Positions 21,595 to 34,795 of a DNA stretch of 64,000 bases are shown one piece after another. A program made the translations under genes and the position numbers. The notes under the pieces are model-generated. The model was not told where the DNA came from and did no database searches. It was given only the letters and a program-made list of their open reading frames with translations. The stretch comes from Papaver somniferum. Its lineage: Eukaryota > Streptophyta > Magnoliopsida > Ranunculales > Papaveraceae. Every line of letters begins with the position of its first letter. Positions within the stretch are counted from its first letter, which is position 1. The stretch spans positions 158,188,406 through 158,252,405 of the forward strand of contig NC_039363.1 of the NCBI RefSeq assembly GCF_003573695.1. The letters run 5' to 3'.

Positions 21595-23190
21595 GACTTT
21601 GCTAGTCCTCGAGCAAATCAAATAAAACCTACTCCAATTTCAAAGCTTTCCAGCGTCACACGCATCCAAAGAGTTATGAGGACATAGAGTTTCTGCATGC
21701 TAGTAATAAGAAGTTAGAAATAACAAAGAACATGTTCCCATTCTTAAATGTTGAGTGAGAAATAACCACACCATAATGAGAGAATGCGTGTTTGAGAAGC
21801 GATCCATAAGCATTTCACCTCGACTTCTGCCTCACCAAAAAGGATTTTATGAAATTGCACTCAAAAGAAGTACTTTTACTGTTCTCACATGTGTGCAGGT
21901 AGGAATGAAGAGAGAATTCCTGCAACACGTTGAATGATGGGAAGGACAACTTCCGAAATATTTTAAAAACCCACATCTTTTAACATTTTGAAAAACCATT
22001 TTTGTGACGATCTCTAAGAAAGGAAATCAACCACTATTATCAAGGATGAGATTACTTACTTACCTTCACATCCGATTGCCAATTATGGTAACACCACTCT
22101 CACAGCATCCAATAAAAACGTATTCTGCTCCTCGTCTTCATCTTCTTGGTCTTTGTCTTCGGCTTCAACTATGATGATAAACACTTGAACTTCGTAATTC
22201 CTTGACAATTTGTAACTCTCTTCCTCAAAATCCTTATCGCTTGAAACTTCCTTATAGATTTTCCTTCCCCACGGCTTATTAAATAAAAGATAAAAACAAC
22301 AATTTCTCTTGCCATCACATTTTTTTTTTCATTTTTTCATATTTTTTTTTTAATTTACTTTTTTTTAGAGACAAAAGAAATAAAATACAAAACGAAGTGA
22401 AAATGAAAACAAACCATGGCCGTGGGGAAAGTACTTTATCGCTTGATTTTCACAACTTGTATCTTCTCGAAATCATAAACTTCAATAATTCTCACCTTTT
22501 GCTTTTCTTTGCTCTTGTAAATAAGTCTCCAACATGTATATATAATTCCGCTCATTGTCTAGTTTCTTTACTTGGATATGAAATTTTCTCTTTTCTGTTC
22601 CGTTGCTTGTAAACCTTGAACTTTTTCAACTTTCCTTGTAGATTTTGATGTCGCTCCCTTGTTCATGATGATGGTGTTTCTATGGATCTGTTGTTGTCGA
22701 GAGAGAGAATAATGCTAACTGCAAATCGAACTACAAGAATGAGGCTTTCATCTATAGACGTCACCCTCATGATTGACAAAATTAGCACTCAAGAGATCAA
22801 AGAGTAGTGCTTCTATTAGTGGGAGGTTGGGTAGCTCACCATTCTACCCGGAATTAACGTACGTTGACACACACTCAAAAGAAAGCTCTTTAGTTATTCA
22901 TAAAGAAATCTGGTCGGTGCCTCGCATGATATAAATAGGGTAGTCTCCACTAATGATTGATCAGCAACTCTAATAATGCATGTCTCCCTGCTCCTAATCT
23001 GCATCACCGACATGATTAAATCCATTATTTAACACTCTAACATGCAAGAAATCCGAACGTAGTTCCCTAACACTTCCAAGTTCAGTTATGTCGGTCAGAA
23101 TTCTCTATGTAAACATACCTAGAAGTATGCTAGTGACTCTAAAATCTCTAAAAGTTGGAGGTTTTATGCATTTTTTTTTAATATGCTTAA
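21595..23190. other. A 3' untranslated region
   Basis: About 1.6 kb between the internal and terminal polypurine tracts. T-rich runs lie near 22320-22370. I see no ORF longer than noise and no repeat with known identity. Confidence 0.5.
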
Positions 23191-23231
23191 CCACTCCCCT
23201 ACACTTAAACCTTACATTGTCCTCAATGTAA
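23191..23231 (-). promoter_or_regulatory. A hairpin plus internal polypurine tract
   Basis: TTACATTG-AGGA-CAATGTAA (minus strand; perfect 8-bp stem) is followed by TTTAAGTGTAGGGGAGTGG. Translation of the hairpin gives SITLRTM-stop as in B. Confidence 0.7.
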
Positions 23232-23429
23232 TTGAATCTTCCTAGCAAAGTCAAGGTGGGAAATCCTAACATGATATGGAACAAGAAAAAAAATAAATAA
23301 ACAAAACAAAAAGAAAATAAAAACTAAACGGTAAGAAATACAAAACCTATGGGTTGCCTCCCATTAAGCGCTTGTTTTAAAGTCGACGACCCGACTTGGC
23401 TCTTGTAAGATTCACTCCCCATATACTAA

Positions 23430-24533
23430 CTATTGGAAAATTTGGGGATCCACCCATAGTACCTGTTTTTCAAACAATATCTTCATACAAATATTAGCAC
23501 AAGAAAACAATAGTGAAATTATCGCTCGATAGAAACTTCCCCCACACTTATTCTTGTCCACACTCGGAAGTGTATAACGAACATAGAATTTGGGAACTTC
23601 CATGGTTTCTTTTTGGCAAACCTGCATAATGTTAGCATCAAGTGTTTCCAATGGTGGATATCGAGAAACAAAATCATCAAAAAATACTTTCGAAGCACAT
23701 ACATTCAAACCAATAAGAGATAAAGGAGAAGAATCAATATGCAAAGGGTTTGATAAACCTTGCACAATTTCTTGTATTACGGAATCCTCTTCATCCTTAA
23801 AAAATTCAAGTGAATTACTTACCTCTTGTATATCGCGGTCCTCTATCAAACCTTGCAACCATTCTTCGTCGTTTTCTACCTTCACCAAAGTCTCGGCATC
23901 ATTAAAATCATTGGCAAAATCAATTGGGTCTTCCACAAAATCAATGAATTTGGTTTCATCCTCTAGCATCATCTCTTCAACATTCTCATCATCAGAATCG
24001 GGCCATTCACTAAAATGATTTTCATCGGTATAAATTGTAAGATCTTATGAGGGTGTTACACCGTTTATAACAATAGGTAAGTCACACCCAATCTCCTCCT
24101 TTTGAATAGGTGAAGGATCGTTATTATGATCCGGAGTTGGAATAACTTTATCCTTGTTACAATAATTTTCATAAGGTTCAAAATCATCATCGTAACCCAT
24201 ATAATAACGTTTTTCACGCTCCATTCTTAAAGCTCTTTTAGCTTCAAGAATTTCTTCATCCGATGCTAGGCCTTCATCGATCAATTGATAAAACCTTCTC
24301 TCAAGTTCCCTCAAACTAGGTTGCCTTACACCGAGGAGATCACACATAGATTTAGAAGCATAACTATCCTCCCCTCCTAGTGATTGTTCACTTACATACC
24401 CGTCATAAGGTTGTTGATATGTATGAGAATATCCATAAAGTCTGTATCCTAAGGATGGTTGGAAGTTGACATAATGTTGAGGTTGAAAACCGTATTGATT
24501 GTTGTAATATGCTTGCTCTTGTCCACCGTACAT
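23430..24533 (-). pseudogene. A ORF: Tyr/Gln-rich to acidic protein of the A/B/K group
   Basis: The ATG at 24533 follows TTTCAGGTACC. The N-terminus is Tyr/Gln/Gly-rich (MYGGQEQAYYNNQYGFQPQ). It is followed by RELERRFYQLIDEGLASDEE and an acidic stretch. A single in-frame TAA (near 24046) separates this from the second part, which starts around MMLEDETKFIDFVEDPIDFA and ends QVLWVDPQIFQ. The WVDPQIF end matches WNDPQLF in B and WVDSQLF in K. Its length would be about 368 codons. No gag knuckle, protease or RT is present. Function unknown. Confidence 0.65.
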
Positions 24534-24622
24534 GGAAAACTGGTACCTGAAATAAAAATTCTAGAAAACAAAGTTAAAAACAAAAATAAAACAAAAATAA
24601 AAACAACTAAAGCTCCTCGCTG

Positions 24623-24641
24623 TTCCCCGGCAGCGGCGCCA
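24623..24641 (-). other. A primer-binding site (tRNA-Asp type)
   Basis: TGGCGCCGCTGCCGGGGAA on the minus strand, five bases inside the 5' LTR. Confidence 0.78.
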
Positions 24642-24646
24642 AAATT

Positions 24647-27354
24647 TGATGCGTGTTGTAACCACAACAAATTAATTAATATTTTTCCATCTAATTAACA
24701 AGTAATATAGTGTAGTCAAGTTCGTTCCCACGAGGAGCAATAGGTTTTAGTTGTTTAGTTGTCACAAAAAGGGGGGATTGGTTTTAGATTTTAAAAACAA
24801 AAGAAAATAAACAAAGCAATTAAAAGTGTATGTTGAAACCAATAAGAGAGATTAGATCAAGGAATCCTTCTTCGTTGCAAAACAATGATTCAAGTTATGT
24901 TCTTTTCCACTTTTTATTAGTCACAGATTATCACCAACCGTAGGTAAATCAGCTAGCTCAATGCTAAACCCCTAAATCCCTAGTATCACCGGATACGGAA
25001 GTTCTCGACTACCAGATTTTATTCACCAAACCACCTAGTAGTAGCTCACTCAAGATGTAATTTAGTTAAACACATTAGGATTTATGAATTTATTAGGTTG
25101 ACATTAGAAGTTAGACTCTTAGCTGAAGGTCTACTTGCTAACGTTGTTTCCACACACAATTGCTCCACGGAATCCCTCCCCAAGGTCTCGTGTTTGCTAC
25201 TTATGTAAAGAGTCAAGAAACGATTACTTATCCCCTAACTTTCACTACCTTTAGATTAATTAACAAATCAATTTAGTATGCATCCTAAACGACCTGTAAA
25301 TCAACCATGAATGTATAAACATTCCTATTAGTAAAAACAAACGATAATCATGTGAAAACTTCAAAGTAGATTTAAAACAAAACTCAAAACATGTTAAGAA
25401 CTAGGAATTCATCCTCAATCAATAAAATTATCTACTCATGCTAAGGAGTTCACACAAAGAATAAAGAAAAGAGAAGTGTTGTGTGTGTAAAAGGTGTATA
25501 AGTTGTGTAGAGAAATTCTCTATTTATAGGCTTCAATTTTCTAGCAATACTTTTAGGAATATAATCCCTTTCCCTTTGTAAGTCTTCTTTCCAAGTCCTT
25601 GTCTTTCTCAAATCTTCCATCTTCACTTTCCAAATTCAAGTCCAATTCCTCAAACCCATTCCAATTCTAGGTCTTCACACCCCATGAGAGAAACTCATAC
25701 AAAAATCTGTTATTTTGGTCGCCGGGAAAATCCTGGAACCACCGGAATCCGGCCTGGAAAGTCGCCGCCGGCTACTTGAGATTTCTAAGCCGTCGGTAAA
25801 ATATTCCGTCAGTCCACCATTACAGTTAACGGTCAATATAATCAAACTGTTAGCGAATGGGTCAAGGGAGAAGAGAGTCAGCCACTGAGTCAGCTTCTCA
25901 GTCAGTCTTACTGAGCTTACTGGATCTTACTCAACTGAGTCAAGGAATTGGATCTGTCATCGCTGAGTTGACTCGCCGGTGCAGTAAATTGGACAGAGTT
26001 TCCTTTATTTCTGGTGATTTCCCGGCCATTATTTCAGGCCTTTCTATTCTTTCCTTTTACACCTAATATACATCTAATGCAATTTATCAGCTCAATCATT
26101 CTGCTACTGCAATAGCCGCTTAAATTATTTATTTTCAGGCTTCTAACACCCACATCTGCAGCTTCTTTAATCTGAATCATTCACACAATTTCAACCACAA
26201 AACTTCTTCATAGAAGCACCTACTCATCCTTATACACAACCACTGACCTATTTCATCAACAAAACATCACTGGGATTCACTCTTCTCATTTAGAGCACCA
26301 GCAAACCATCACTTGAATCTACCATGTCAAAACCCTTGAATCTCCTCCATGAATTCCTCTTCTGCAACTTCAAAAACATCTGCATCTACTCCAAATCGTG
26401 GTATCATTAAACCCATTCACTCATAACCCATTTTACCGAACTTAAACAGCAGATTCTGTTTACAAACCCTAACTATCAACATCTCTTCCATCCACTGAGT
26501 TCGAAGGCAACAACTCCAATTCTTCATTGTAAACTCTAAATCGATGAAAACCCATCTCAATTTCAACTTCAATTACTTCTTCAGCTCAATCAAATTTCCA
26601 TCTACAATATCTTCTCAAACCCTAAATCACCTTCAACCATCTTCTTCTCGATTTCTTCTCATCTGTTGATTTCAGAAAACCCACAAATTTCATGTTCTTC
26701 CCTTGTCTCGATTTGATCCATCCCTGCTGTTCTTGAATCCATCTCTTCTTCTACTCGATTTCAACAACACCAACACAAACCCTAATTTCTTCATTATTAT
26801 CTCATTCACTAACAGCTCGGCTTCGATCTAACAGCTTGAGTTATAACTGTCGGAGAATCTCACAGAAACCCCATCTCCAATCTATGGTTGTTCCATCATC
26901 TTTTCTATCTCGGATTCAATCTCTCAATATCACCTCTCGGTTCTGCTTATGGTTACGCAGCCTTTCTTCCTTCTCAATTTCAGGTGCAAGGATAAATGAG
27001 AGTAATGAGACCCTCTCTCGATTCTAGGGTTACAAATGATTGGGGTGGATTTAGACACCCCACTATATAAGAACCACCCAATTGGAAATCCCCTTATCTT
27101 CAGCTTGACTGTATTTAGTACTCCTCCAAATAGAGTTTCCCCTTAACCTTGATTGGGCTCCAGATAGTGTTCGCCCATGAAATGACAATTTTGTTCTTTT
27201 TGCTCTTATTGGATGATTTCTTCTTCTTTTCGTCCTCATGACTCCAGAATAGCTATAGAACTCAAAACAAGCGTAAAATACATAATTTACAAGAAAAATA
27301 GCAAAGAAAACATAACTAATATATAATAAATAGGTTGTATTCTACACCCTATCA
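24647..27354 (-). repeat. A 5' LTR
   Basis: It runs from TGATGCGTGTTGTAACC to ACACCCTATCA (2708 bp). It contains a TATA box on the minus strand (CCTATAAATA, 25521-25530) and a cluster of TGAGTCA-type motifs near 25860-25975. Confidence 0.94.
25521..25530 (-). promoter_or_regulatory. TATA box of A 5' LTR
   Basis: CCTATAAATA on the minus strand; also present in the 3' LTR near 15282. Confidence 0.55.
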
Positions 27355-27359
27355 ATAAT

Positions 27360-27905
27360 CCCAACACGTCGAGTCATCGTCCAGAAGTGGTCAATCATGC
27401 AGTAGGCACGCGAAAACCCTTTGATCACATACTCAGAACTCGGAATGGTAACCAAAACCCGAGATGCCCTGATTTCTTCAACGCGAGAATCTAGCCAATT
27501 CTATCCGACGAAATAAGCCATACCATGCCTGTTATGAGCTGTCACATCATCCCAACAAATCTCAGCCATTGAGTCTCTTTGATTCCCGACCAAAATGCAA
27601 ACCCGAAATCTTGCTACCATGAATATCCAGTTTTCCCGCCAAACTCTGATTTTTGATACGATGAAGATGGGTGCTAAAGATGAATTTGGGCTATACATAG
27701 CCATGGGTGCCCTTTATCCAAACTTGGAGTCCGCTTAGCAAATGTCCTTCGGGGGTGCTCCGAGTGATTTTTCGAGCAGAATTTTTCAAAAATGTTTATT
27801 TCCCAAAAATACCTACATGCACATAAAACACCACAATAAGTGCAAAATCGAGTACCAACAATATCGAAAATTGAGGACAACTAAGACACAAAAATGTGTC
27901 TATCA
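27360..27905 (-). repeat. D solo LTR, right part
   Basis: It resumes CCCAACACGTCGAGTC after the second ATAAT (27355-27359) and runs to TATCA. Non-coding. Confidence 0.8.
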
Positions 27906-27910
27906 ATATC

Positions 27911-28062
27911 CTACGACCATTAACGATCCATGTGGGCTAATCTAAACCAATCATTACACCTAAATGAATATTACTAAAGACAAACACTAATACTATATGG
28001 GCACTCCTGCATAACTACTAATGGAAGACATCCAGGTAGCCCCTACATTCTACAATACGACA
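27911..28062 (-). repeat. E 3' LTR, proximal part
   Basis: It resumes CTACGACCATTAACGATC after the second ATATC and ends TACGACA, matching the last 152 bp of the 5' LTR. Confidence 0.93.
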
Positions 28063-28075
28063 TTCCACCCTCCTT
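28063..28075 (-). other. E polypurine tract
   Basis: AAGGAGGGTGGAA on the minus strand abuts the 3' LTR. Confidence 0.75.
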
Positions 28076-28128
28076 GAAAACATCCTGTCCTCAAGGATGA
28101 AAAATATAATAAGAAGATTTTCTTGTAT

Positions 28129-29569
28129 CTAGGAAGGTGTAGGTGCATCTGGGCATTGCAGCAGCATCCGTCGAACATAGTAAGAATTGTGATCTTTCAC
28201 TAACTTTTGTAATTGACAGTGCTGATTCAGTGAGCATAGGCAAACCTTCTCCATAACCAGTTGAGACATGAATCTGAATCCGCGTGTTGTCGTCTGTAAA
28301 ATGAACCTACAACAATCAAATAGATAAAACTTCACTATCATCAATTGACCACTTCTGAAGTTATGAACATAGCAATCTGGATGATGCACTTGTATACAGT
28401 ATGAAGCTGAAAACTTTTTCTTTCTCTTTTATTAGTATGCCATGTGGTGCGGAAACATTCAGTTGCCCCCAAAGGTATTGGACATCCCCAAAAATATACC
28501 CATCCGGGGTAATCCAGTGTACACCTTCTCTAGCTTTCAGCTGCAGGAGACTACACAATTCGTAGTATGTACTAAACCAAACCCCCAAAACAACTTTCTC
28601 AGTAGTTGCGACCATACTATTGATTCCCACTCTCCGCAAATTAGTGGAAGGAAATTTTAACTTCCACCTCAAATAATCAACCCACATCCATAAATATTGA
28701 ATTTCCCTGAGCAAGGTTTGAGTTGCCCTTCTTGTATGCAGTTCCCAGGGTTAACAAATTCTTTATCATCATTACTGCCAGCTGGATATATGAGGAACAA
28801 TAGGAAAACGACTCCAGCAATCATGGGCCTTGGTGTCGAACCACTGAACATTGCAATTTGGCTGTGACTATCCACGAATAACTCCTCGAGCTGGGAAGCC
28901 GGTTGCTCAATGAGTGATGAAAGTATTGTTACAAATATATTAACTGATATCCAAAATTCTTCAGTAGACCCCATATTAGCATGCTTGCACACTTTGCTGT
29001 GATATACAATTACTCCTCTGACAATAAAGTTGGCTGCTTGTAAGTATCTGTTAGTTGCAGCTTTGCCTTCTTTGCCATTACCGCCGAAGTCAAACTTATG
29101 ATGCTCAAACACTGCAGTATAAACTCGATTATCCATTATCCCTTTATCAAACTCCAATTTGATATAACCCCTTACCGGTTGAAACCCAGACACCATAGAT
29201 GGTTGAAGTTAAAAAACTCATGTTGAATATGAGCTGAAGTCCGCATAACAAACACAACGGAATTTGGATTTACCGTTTCAACCGTCTAGGCAACACTAAG
29301 GGCTCCATAAATCACAGGTGTAGGTAATGTAAAGCACAAAAATGAACCCCTTCGGAAGAAGTGGAAACAATTTCTAATAAACGAATAAAGGACCATAAGA
29401 GAATGATAATGAAGTCTGAATTTCCACCTTAAGTGCTCTACTCTCACCAACTTGTGTAGACTCTTAATTACCAAGAGAGAGACCTGAATTCCAACTATAT
29501 TTTCTGCGTTTGACCCATGTAGAATCACAGTCAGCAAAAATGGGATTTCCATCATCTTTATAGAAAGTT
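28129..29569 (-). pseudogene. E 3' ORF region, unrecognised proteins
   Basis: Three overlapping minus-strand frames lie here: 29569-29286 (VEHLRWKFRLHYHSL), 29196-28669 (GYIKLEFDKGIMDNRVYTAV, FDFGGNGKEGKAATNRYLQA, MIAGVVFLLFLIYPAG) and 28714-28129 (VDYLRWKLKFPSTNLRRV). They are probably one longer coding region broken by shifts. The LRWK motif recurs here and at 55262-55330. No known domain is assigned. The end of the region abuts the polypurine tract, as for an ORF near a 3' LTR. Confidence 0.45.
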
Positions 29570-29574
29570 CTTCC

Positions 29575-32028
29575 TGAAAAGGCGGGGGTCTAACAACACC
29601 ACCCAATATTTCGCTTAGCAATCTGTATGGACAAACTCGAATATACTTTTAAGAGAATCAACAAAACTCAATCAATTAAAAGTATATCAACGAGTTTATA
29701 TCTCTCTCTCTTGATTTGATTTCCTCAAACAGAAACTGAGAGTACTAATCAAATACAAGGAATAACTTGGATGGTACCAAAGACCAATATCCAAGGATCA
29801 ATCAATGACAATCAACAACCAAATCTTGGATTACTCTAATTGATGATCTAATGCACAACCTGTATTATTTCAATTATAAAGATAAAACAATATAATGCGG
29901 AAACTGAAATAACACAGACACCAGAAATTTTACTAACGAGGAAACCGCAAATGCAGAAAAACCTCGGGACCTAGTCCAGATTGAAAACACACTGTATTAA
30001 GCCGCTACAGACACTAACCTACTCCAAGATAACTTCGGAATAAACTGTAGTTGAACCCCAATCAGTCTCCCGCTGATCCAAGGTACAGTTGTACTCTTTA
30101 CGCCTCTGATCCCAGCAGGATACTGCGCACTTGATTCCCTCAGCTAATCTCACCCACAACTAAGAGTTCCTACAACCCAAAATCGCAGGCTTTAACAATA
30201 AACAAATCTGTCTCACACAGACAAGTCTATCAAAGGATCAATCTATCTCCCACAGAAAAACCCTAAAGTTTTTGTTTCGTCTTTTGATAATAATCAAGGT
30301 GAACAAGAACCAATTGATAATCCGGTCTTATATTCTCGAAGAACAGCCTAGATAAATCAATCACCTCATAACAATCTAATCGTATGGTAGCGAAACAAGA
30401 TGTTGCGGAATCACAAACAATGAGACGAAAATGTTTGTGACTACTTTTTATATCTTGCCTATCGGAGATATTAATCTCAAGCCTCTCGGAGATATTAATC
30501 TCAAGCCAATCAATCTGATTGTACTCGTATGATAGAAGATGCAAGATCAGATCACACAACTACGATAAAAGTAGTATCGGTCTGGCTTCACAATCCAATG
30601 AAGTCTTTAAGTCGTTAACCTAGTTTTAGAAGAAGAAAACCAAAGGTTAAAGGAGAAACGACTCTATCACGCAAACTAGTATCACACGTGAGGTGTGGGG
30701 ATTAGTTTTACAGTGTTGCTAGATGTCTCCTTATATAGTCTTTCAAATCAGGGTTTCGCCTTGGTCACAAAGCAAACAATATCCACCGTTAGATGAAAAC
30801 CTGATTTAGATTCAAGCTAATATTTCACAACCGTTAGATCGAAAACTTAGCTTGTTATACACAAATGAAATGTACGCTTCTAGGTTTGTTAACCGTACCC
30901 AAACGTGTACATTGTTGGTTCAATAATAGTTAACCAAAAGGTTATCCATATGAGCATTTCATACCAACCATATTCTTCTTCACCATAACTAGTTCAAGTG
31001 ACTCAAATGAACTAGTTAGAGAGTTGTTCAATTGCAAGGAAATCTTATGTACTAGACATGACACAATTGAAGCAAAGATGATTTGATTCACTTGAATCAG
31101 TTCATGGACTTTTATAGCCACGGTTTGCAAACATCATTCCTTAGTCTTTATAAGTTTAAGTTCAGAAATCATCTTCAGATATATAACCTTCTTAAGTTCG
31201 CACACTAGGTTCGCGGACTTAAGCAACCGGGCAGAGTTTACAAACTCCAGCAGAAAATCTCGGCAAAGACTTTTCGCCGGTTCACGGACTGGGTTCACGG
31301 ACTGGGTTCGCGAACGCAACTAGTTTGTCAACTCCAGCAGAATTTCTCGGGATGAGAAGTTCGGCAGTTCGTGGACTTGGCAACAAGTCATTCTACCGGT
31401 TTCTCTTGATCAACAAAGTTGGCAAACTTTGGTTCAAGGAATAAGACTTATGCACATATGTGTTTCCAAAACAATACTTATGTCCATTATTGGTTATGTA
31501 ATCTGAACTCTCATTCCAACCATTGAAACATTCTTAGAGGACGTTATGTAGTTGTTACACCATTTCTCGTCAAAGCAATTTTCAAAGTGATTGAAACATA
31601 TCATGACTTTCGTCACTAGGTAAAGATAAACATGGTCAAAGCGAAACGCTTACCAACACATATTTCGAGATATAGATAGGCGAGGTATACTCGGCTCGAT
31701 ATCCCAAATGTGTATAATCTAAGACTATATATAGCATACGACTTTTTGTCTCAAGAAGTAGGAGATTGAGTAGATAGACTTTTGGGTGACAGATAAGTTC
31801 AAGTCTTTACATACCTTTTTATCGAGAAGTTCCACCGGTTTCTTGAGTAGTTCTTTTTCTTGTAGGATGAATCGCCATGAAGTCCTTGAGCTCAACTACA
31901 CTTTCTATCCTAGTCCGAGACTTAGCTATAGTAGACTAGAAATCAAGACTTATAGTTTTGATCACTAACATTGACAAACATGCTTGAGATAGCAACGCAT
32001 GCGAGTTCGACCGAGCAATGCTCTAACA
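29575..32028 (-). repeat. F 3' LTR
   Basis: It runs TGAAAAGGCGGGGGTC to GCTCTAACA on the plus strand (2454 bp). It matches 50163-52561 and, inverted, solo LTRs I and H. Confidence 0.93.
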
Positions 32029-32042
32029 ATCTCCCCCTTTGT
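32029..32042 (-). other. F polypurine tract
   Basis: ACAAAGGGGGAGAT on the minus strand abuts the 3' LTR start TGTTAGAGC. Confidence 0.85.
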
Positions 32043-33670
32043 CAATTTTAGTGACAAAACTATCAATACATACGGAATACAAAAAAGATAAAGAAACTTT
32101 AGTAGCTCCTATTCCACATGTATAATCTTCAACATTCCTCGAAATCTTCGTCACTTCCAAGTACTCCAATGATCCCAAAGGTTGTAAGTTTAGCATCACC
32201 ATTGTTGAAGATCTGTAGCTATAACAATGAGAAAGCATCGGTCTCGATCATTGTTATACAGTGTCATAGTATTATTACACATTGTCAAAGTCCAGTTGTA
32301 TCACAACTTCAACAATAATACTATGGTGATATGTATCACTCCCCCTTAGTCAATACTCCATCTCACATGGAAACCACTCCCCCTTACACAATGATCAGAA
32401 AACCATATGTATTTGTAGTGTGAACTACATATTAATTCTCCCCCTTTTTGTCAATAAAATTGGAAAAGGTACAAGAACGGGATCATAATGAAATTTCCGT
32501 AAGATACATTTCATTACTAAAATAAAAAATACATACCATCTAATTTAGATGCAATCATATAGCCGAAGCTAATAGCATTCATCAAGGAGTTTAAAAGATA
32601 CAAGATAACCGCTTTAAAATTCCACAGCCGCACACCCCTCAAGATATGACCATTAATCACAAGTTCAAAATAACTCTCCCCTTTTTGATGTCATTCCCAA
32701 TGGAACAACAAGAGCGACCTTAATTTCAAAAGAAAAGAAGGATTTTTATTGGACACTAAAAACCATGAGAATGATTTTCTATATCCAAAATCTCAATCAA
32801 ATTAATCACAAGTAAACCCATGATTAATTTAATCAGAATACACAATCAAATTAAACACAAATGTGATCAACTTAATTGATTATGCTCGACATAAGAGAAC
32901 TTACGGAGCATATGACTAACATACCCATCAGAAAATGAATAGTATAGTCGTTCATATGCTCAACATAAGAGGTATCTTACGGAGTATGAAAATACTCAAC
33001 TAGATTAATTACAAGAGAACCCATAATTAATCTAATTGGAATACAAAATCAAACTAATTACAAAAGTAATCAATTTAATTGTTATTTGTTTTACTCGACA
33101 TAAAAAGACTTATGGAGCAATAACTAAATAACCAAACAAGATGATTAATTTAGTTCAAGAATGCTCAACATAAAGTACCTTACGGAACAACCAACAAAGC
33201 TAATAAAAAATAATAAACTTGGTTGTATCGTGCTCAACATAAGACACATTACGGAGCCTCACAGTATTACATAAAATATGGATCAGTTAAGATCAATACA
33301 GTGGAACACACAAGGATTCATTCTATCTTCCATCACTATTTGCATAACGATTTTTAATAGACATAATCCTTGAACACAAAAGATATTAACCTATCTTCCA
33401 TCAAAGAATTGACAATATACGCTTAACTTTTGTATATGTCAAAAGTCTATTCATCCTTAAATCAATACATGAATACCGATCATGAACGACTTTACTTTTG
33501 ACAAAATATGGGACAACATAGTTCACGGACGTAAACACCAATATCCCAGAATAAATTGCAATATAACACATCATAAAGATTAAATACTGCAAACCATCAT
33601 CCTCCAAATATTTTTAGAATTTAATACCAATAAATCTAAAAACATGAAGATGAAAACGTTGGACATAGCT
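32043..33670. other. F 3' internal region, non-coding
   Basis: AT-rich, without an ORF of note; it carries an array of five hairpin motifs (32883-33258). A long region between the coding part and the 3' LTR is typical of SIRE/Maximus elements. Confidence 0.55.
32883..33258. repeat. Array of five imperfect hairpin motifs in F
   Basis: Copies at 32883, 32957, 33092, 33162 and 33231 follow TGCTCAACATAAGA-n-CTTACGGAGCA (about 28 nt). The end pentamers TGCTC/GAGCA can pair. Gaps between starts are about 69-135 bases. Confidence 0.75.
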
Positions 33671-33675
33671 ATGTG

Positions 33676-34647
33676 TGTGAACACATAAATCACGAGGCCA
33701 TCCAAGTGTTCACAAACAAGTGTTTACAAACAATATTCACATACGTACTAATTCTAGAATCGTACATCGTATACTTAATGGGATGATTATATCGATTCAT
33801 CGACTCAAAGCCTTCGGGCTTGTCATTGTCTAGTCGAATATTATCATAAATAATGCTCGTGCAAGGAAATAAATTATGAAATGAGTATAAATATAAAGCA
33901 TATGAAGTTTAATGCAGAATGTATGATGCAGAAATGTAAATGAGACATATTTACGTGGTTCGGCACTAAGTCCTACGTCCACGGGGTTTGGTGTTTCACT
34001 ATGTACTGAATGGTTACAAAGATAGTCGAATGACTTTAGAATATACATGGGTCTGCGGAAGTAAATGGATTTTACTCTTCCTATTTCTCTCTCCTATATT
34101 CTCCTCTAATTGCTCTCCAAAATGGTCTTCCCCTTCTCTCTTATTGGAGAGGGGTATTTATAGGGAGAGAACGTGGGTCCCATCTCTGAAGTGTCGATGT
34201 AATCTTATCTTGTTGTGCTTTATGCCTATTACGCAGAGGTCTTCGGTATATGTCGCGGCCTGAGCTTGAACACGAAGGGTTATCCTCGCTTCTTCCACGA
34301 GCTGATCGACACGTGTATATCACTTTGGTATTTAATGCGGGCAGATGGATGTCTGCTCGTGTCAGACAAGTGTCTCTTTGTCTGGTCACATCTGTGTCAG
34401 CCAAACTTCCTCTCGGCCGTTGATCTGGGATCTTCCTCAGGATTGGGTCCGTTAATACCCAAGGGGTATTATTTGGTGCTCCTCTGTGCCATCATACCTC
34501 TGTGGTCCTATGTCCCTGACCGTCAGATCTGCTGACCGATGGCATCTTCTGATGAAATGCCTGCTATCATGTTTCGATGTCTCGCTTCACATGCCTTCCA
34601 TGTGTCTCTTTCTATACACGTGGAGGAGGATGAGAAGTGTACATACA
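33676..34647 (-). repeat. G 3' LTR
   Basis: It runs TGTGAACACATAAATCAC to GTGTACATACA. By eye it differs from the 5' LTR by roughly 25-30 substitutions and a few small indels. Confidence 0.95.
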
Positions 34648-34663
34648 ATTTGCCCCTCTTCTT
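34648..34663 (-). other. G polypurine tract
   Basis: AAGAAGAGGGGCAAAT on the minus strand abuts the 3' LTR. Confidence 0.8.
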
Positions 34664-34779
34664 CTAACTTGGGATTATTTCAAAATTTTGAAGAAGAATG
34701 GTAGTCCTACACGTTTCCCACTTTGCATTAACTTCTCCCGTAACTGCTCCTTGGTACGAGGAGCAGTTATTGTCTTCTC

Positions 34780-34795
34780 TAGCTTCATAAATAGG
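34780..34795 (+). promoter_or_regulatory. Candidate promoter of the antisense gene
   Basis: CTTCATAAATAGGAAAG, a TATA-like CATAAATAG, lies outside the LTR, about 540 bases before the ATG at 35337 and 240 before the candidate leader intron. This is inference. Confidence 0.4.

Larger units (their letters stand above)
14408..27354 (-). mobile_element. A: large non-autonomous LTR retrotransposon inside D
   Basis: The target duplication is ATAAT (14403-14407 and 27355-27359). Two LTRs of about 2.7 kb flank an internal region of about 3.1 kb (21579-24646) once B is removed. The minus-strand primer site is of tRNA-Asp type. It codes for one broken ORF and no pol. Confidence 0.93.
13410..27905 (-). 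mobile_element. D: solo LTR inside E's 3' LTR, split by element A
   Basis: It starts TGATG and ends TATCA, flanked by ATATC at 13405-13409 and 27906-27910. Its own sequence is 13410-14407 and 27360-27905, about 1.54 kb, without ORF, primer site or polypurine tract, so it is best read as a solo LTR. Orientation is inferred from the TGATAGACACATTTTTGTGT start on the minus strand, which resembles Tat/Ogre-type LTR starts. Confidence 0.8.
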
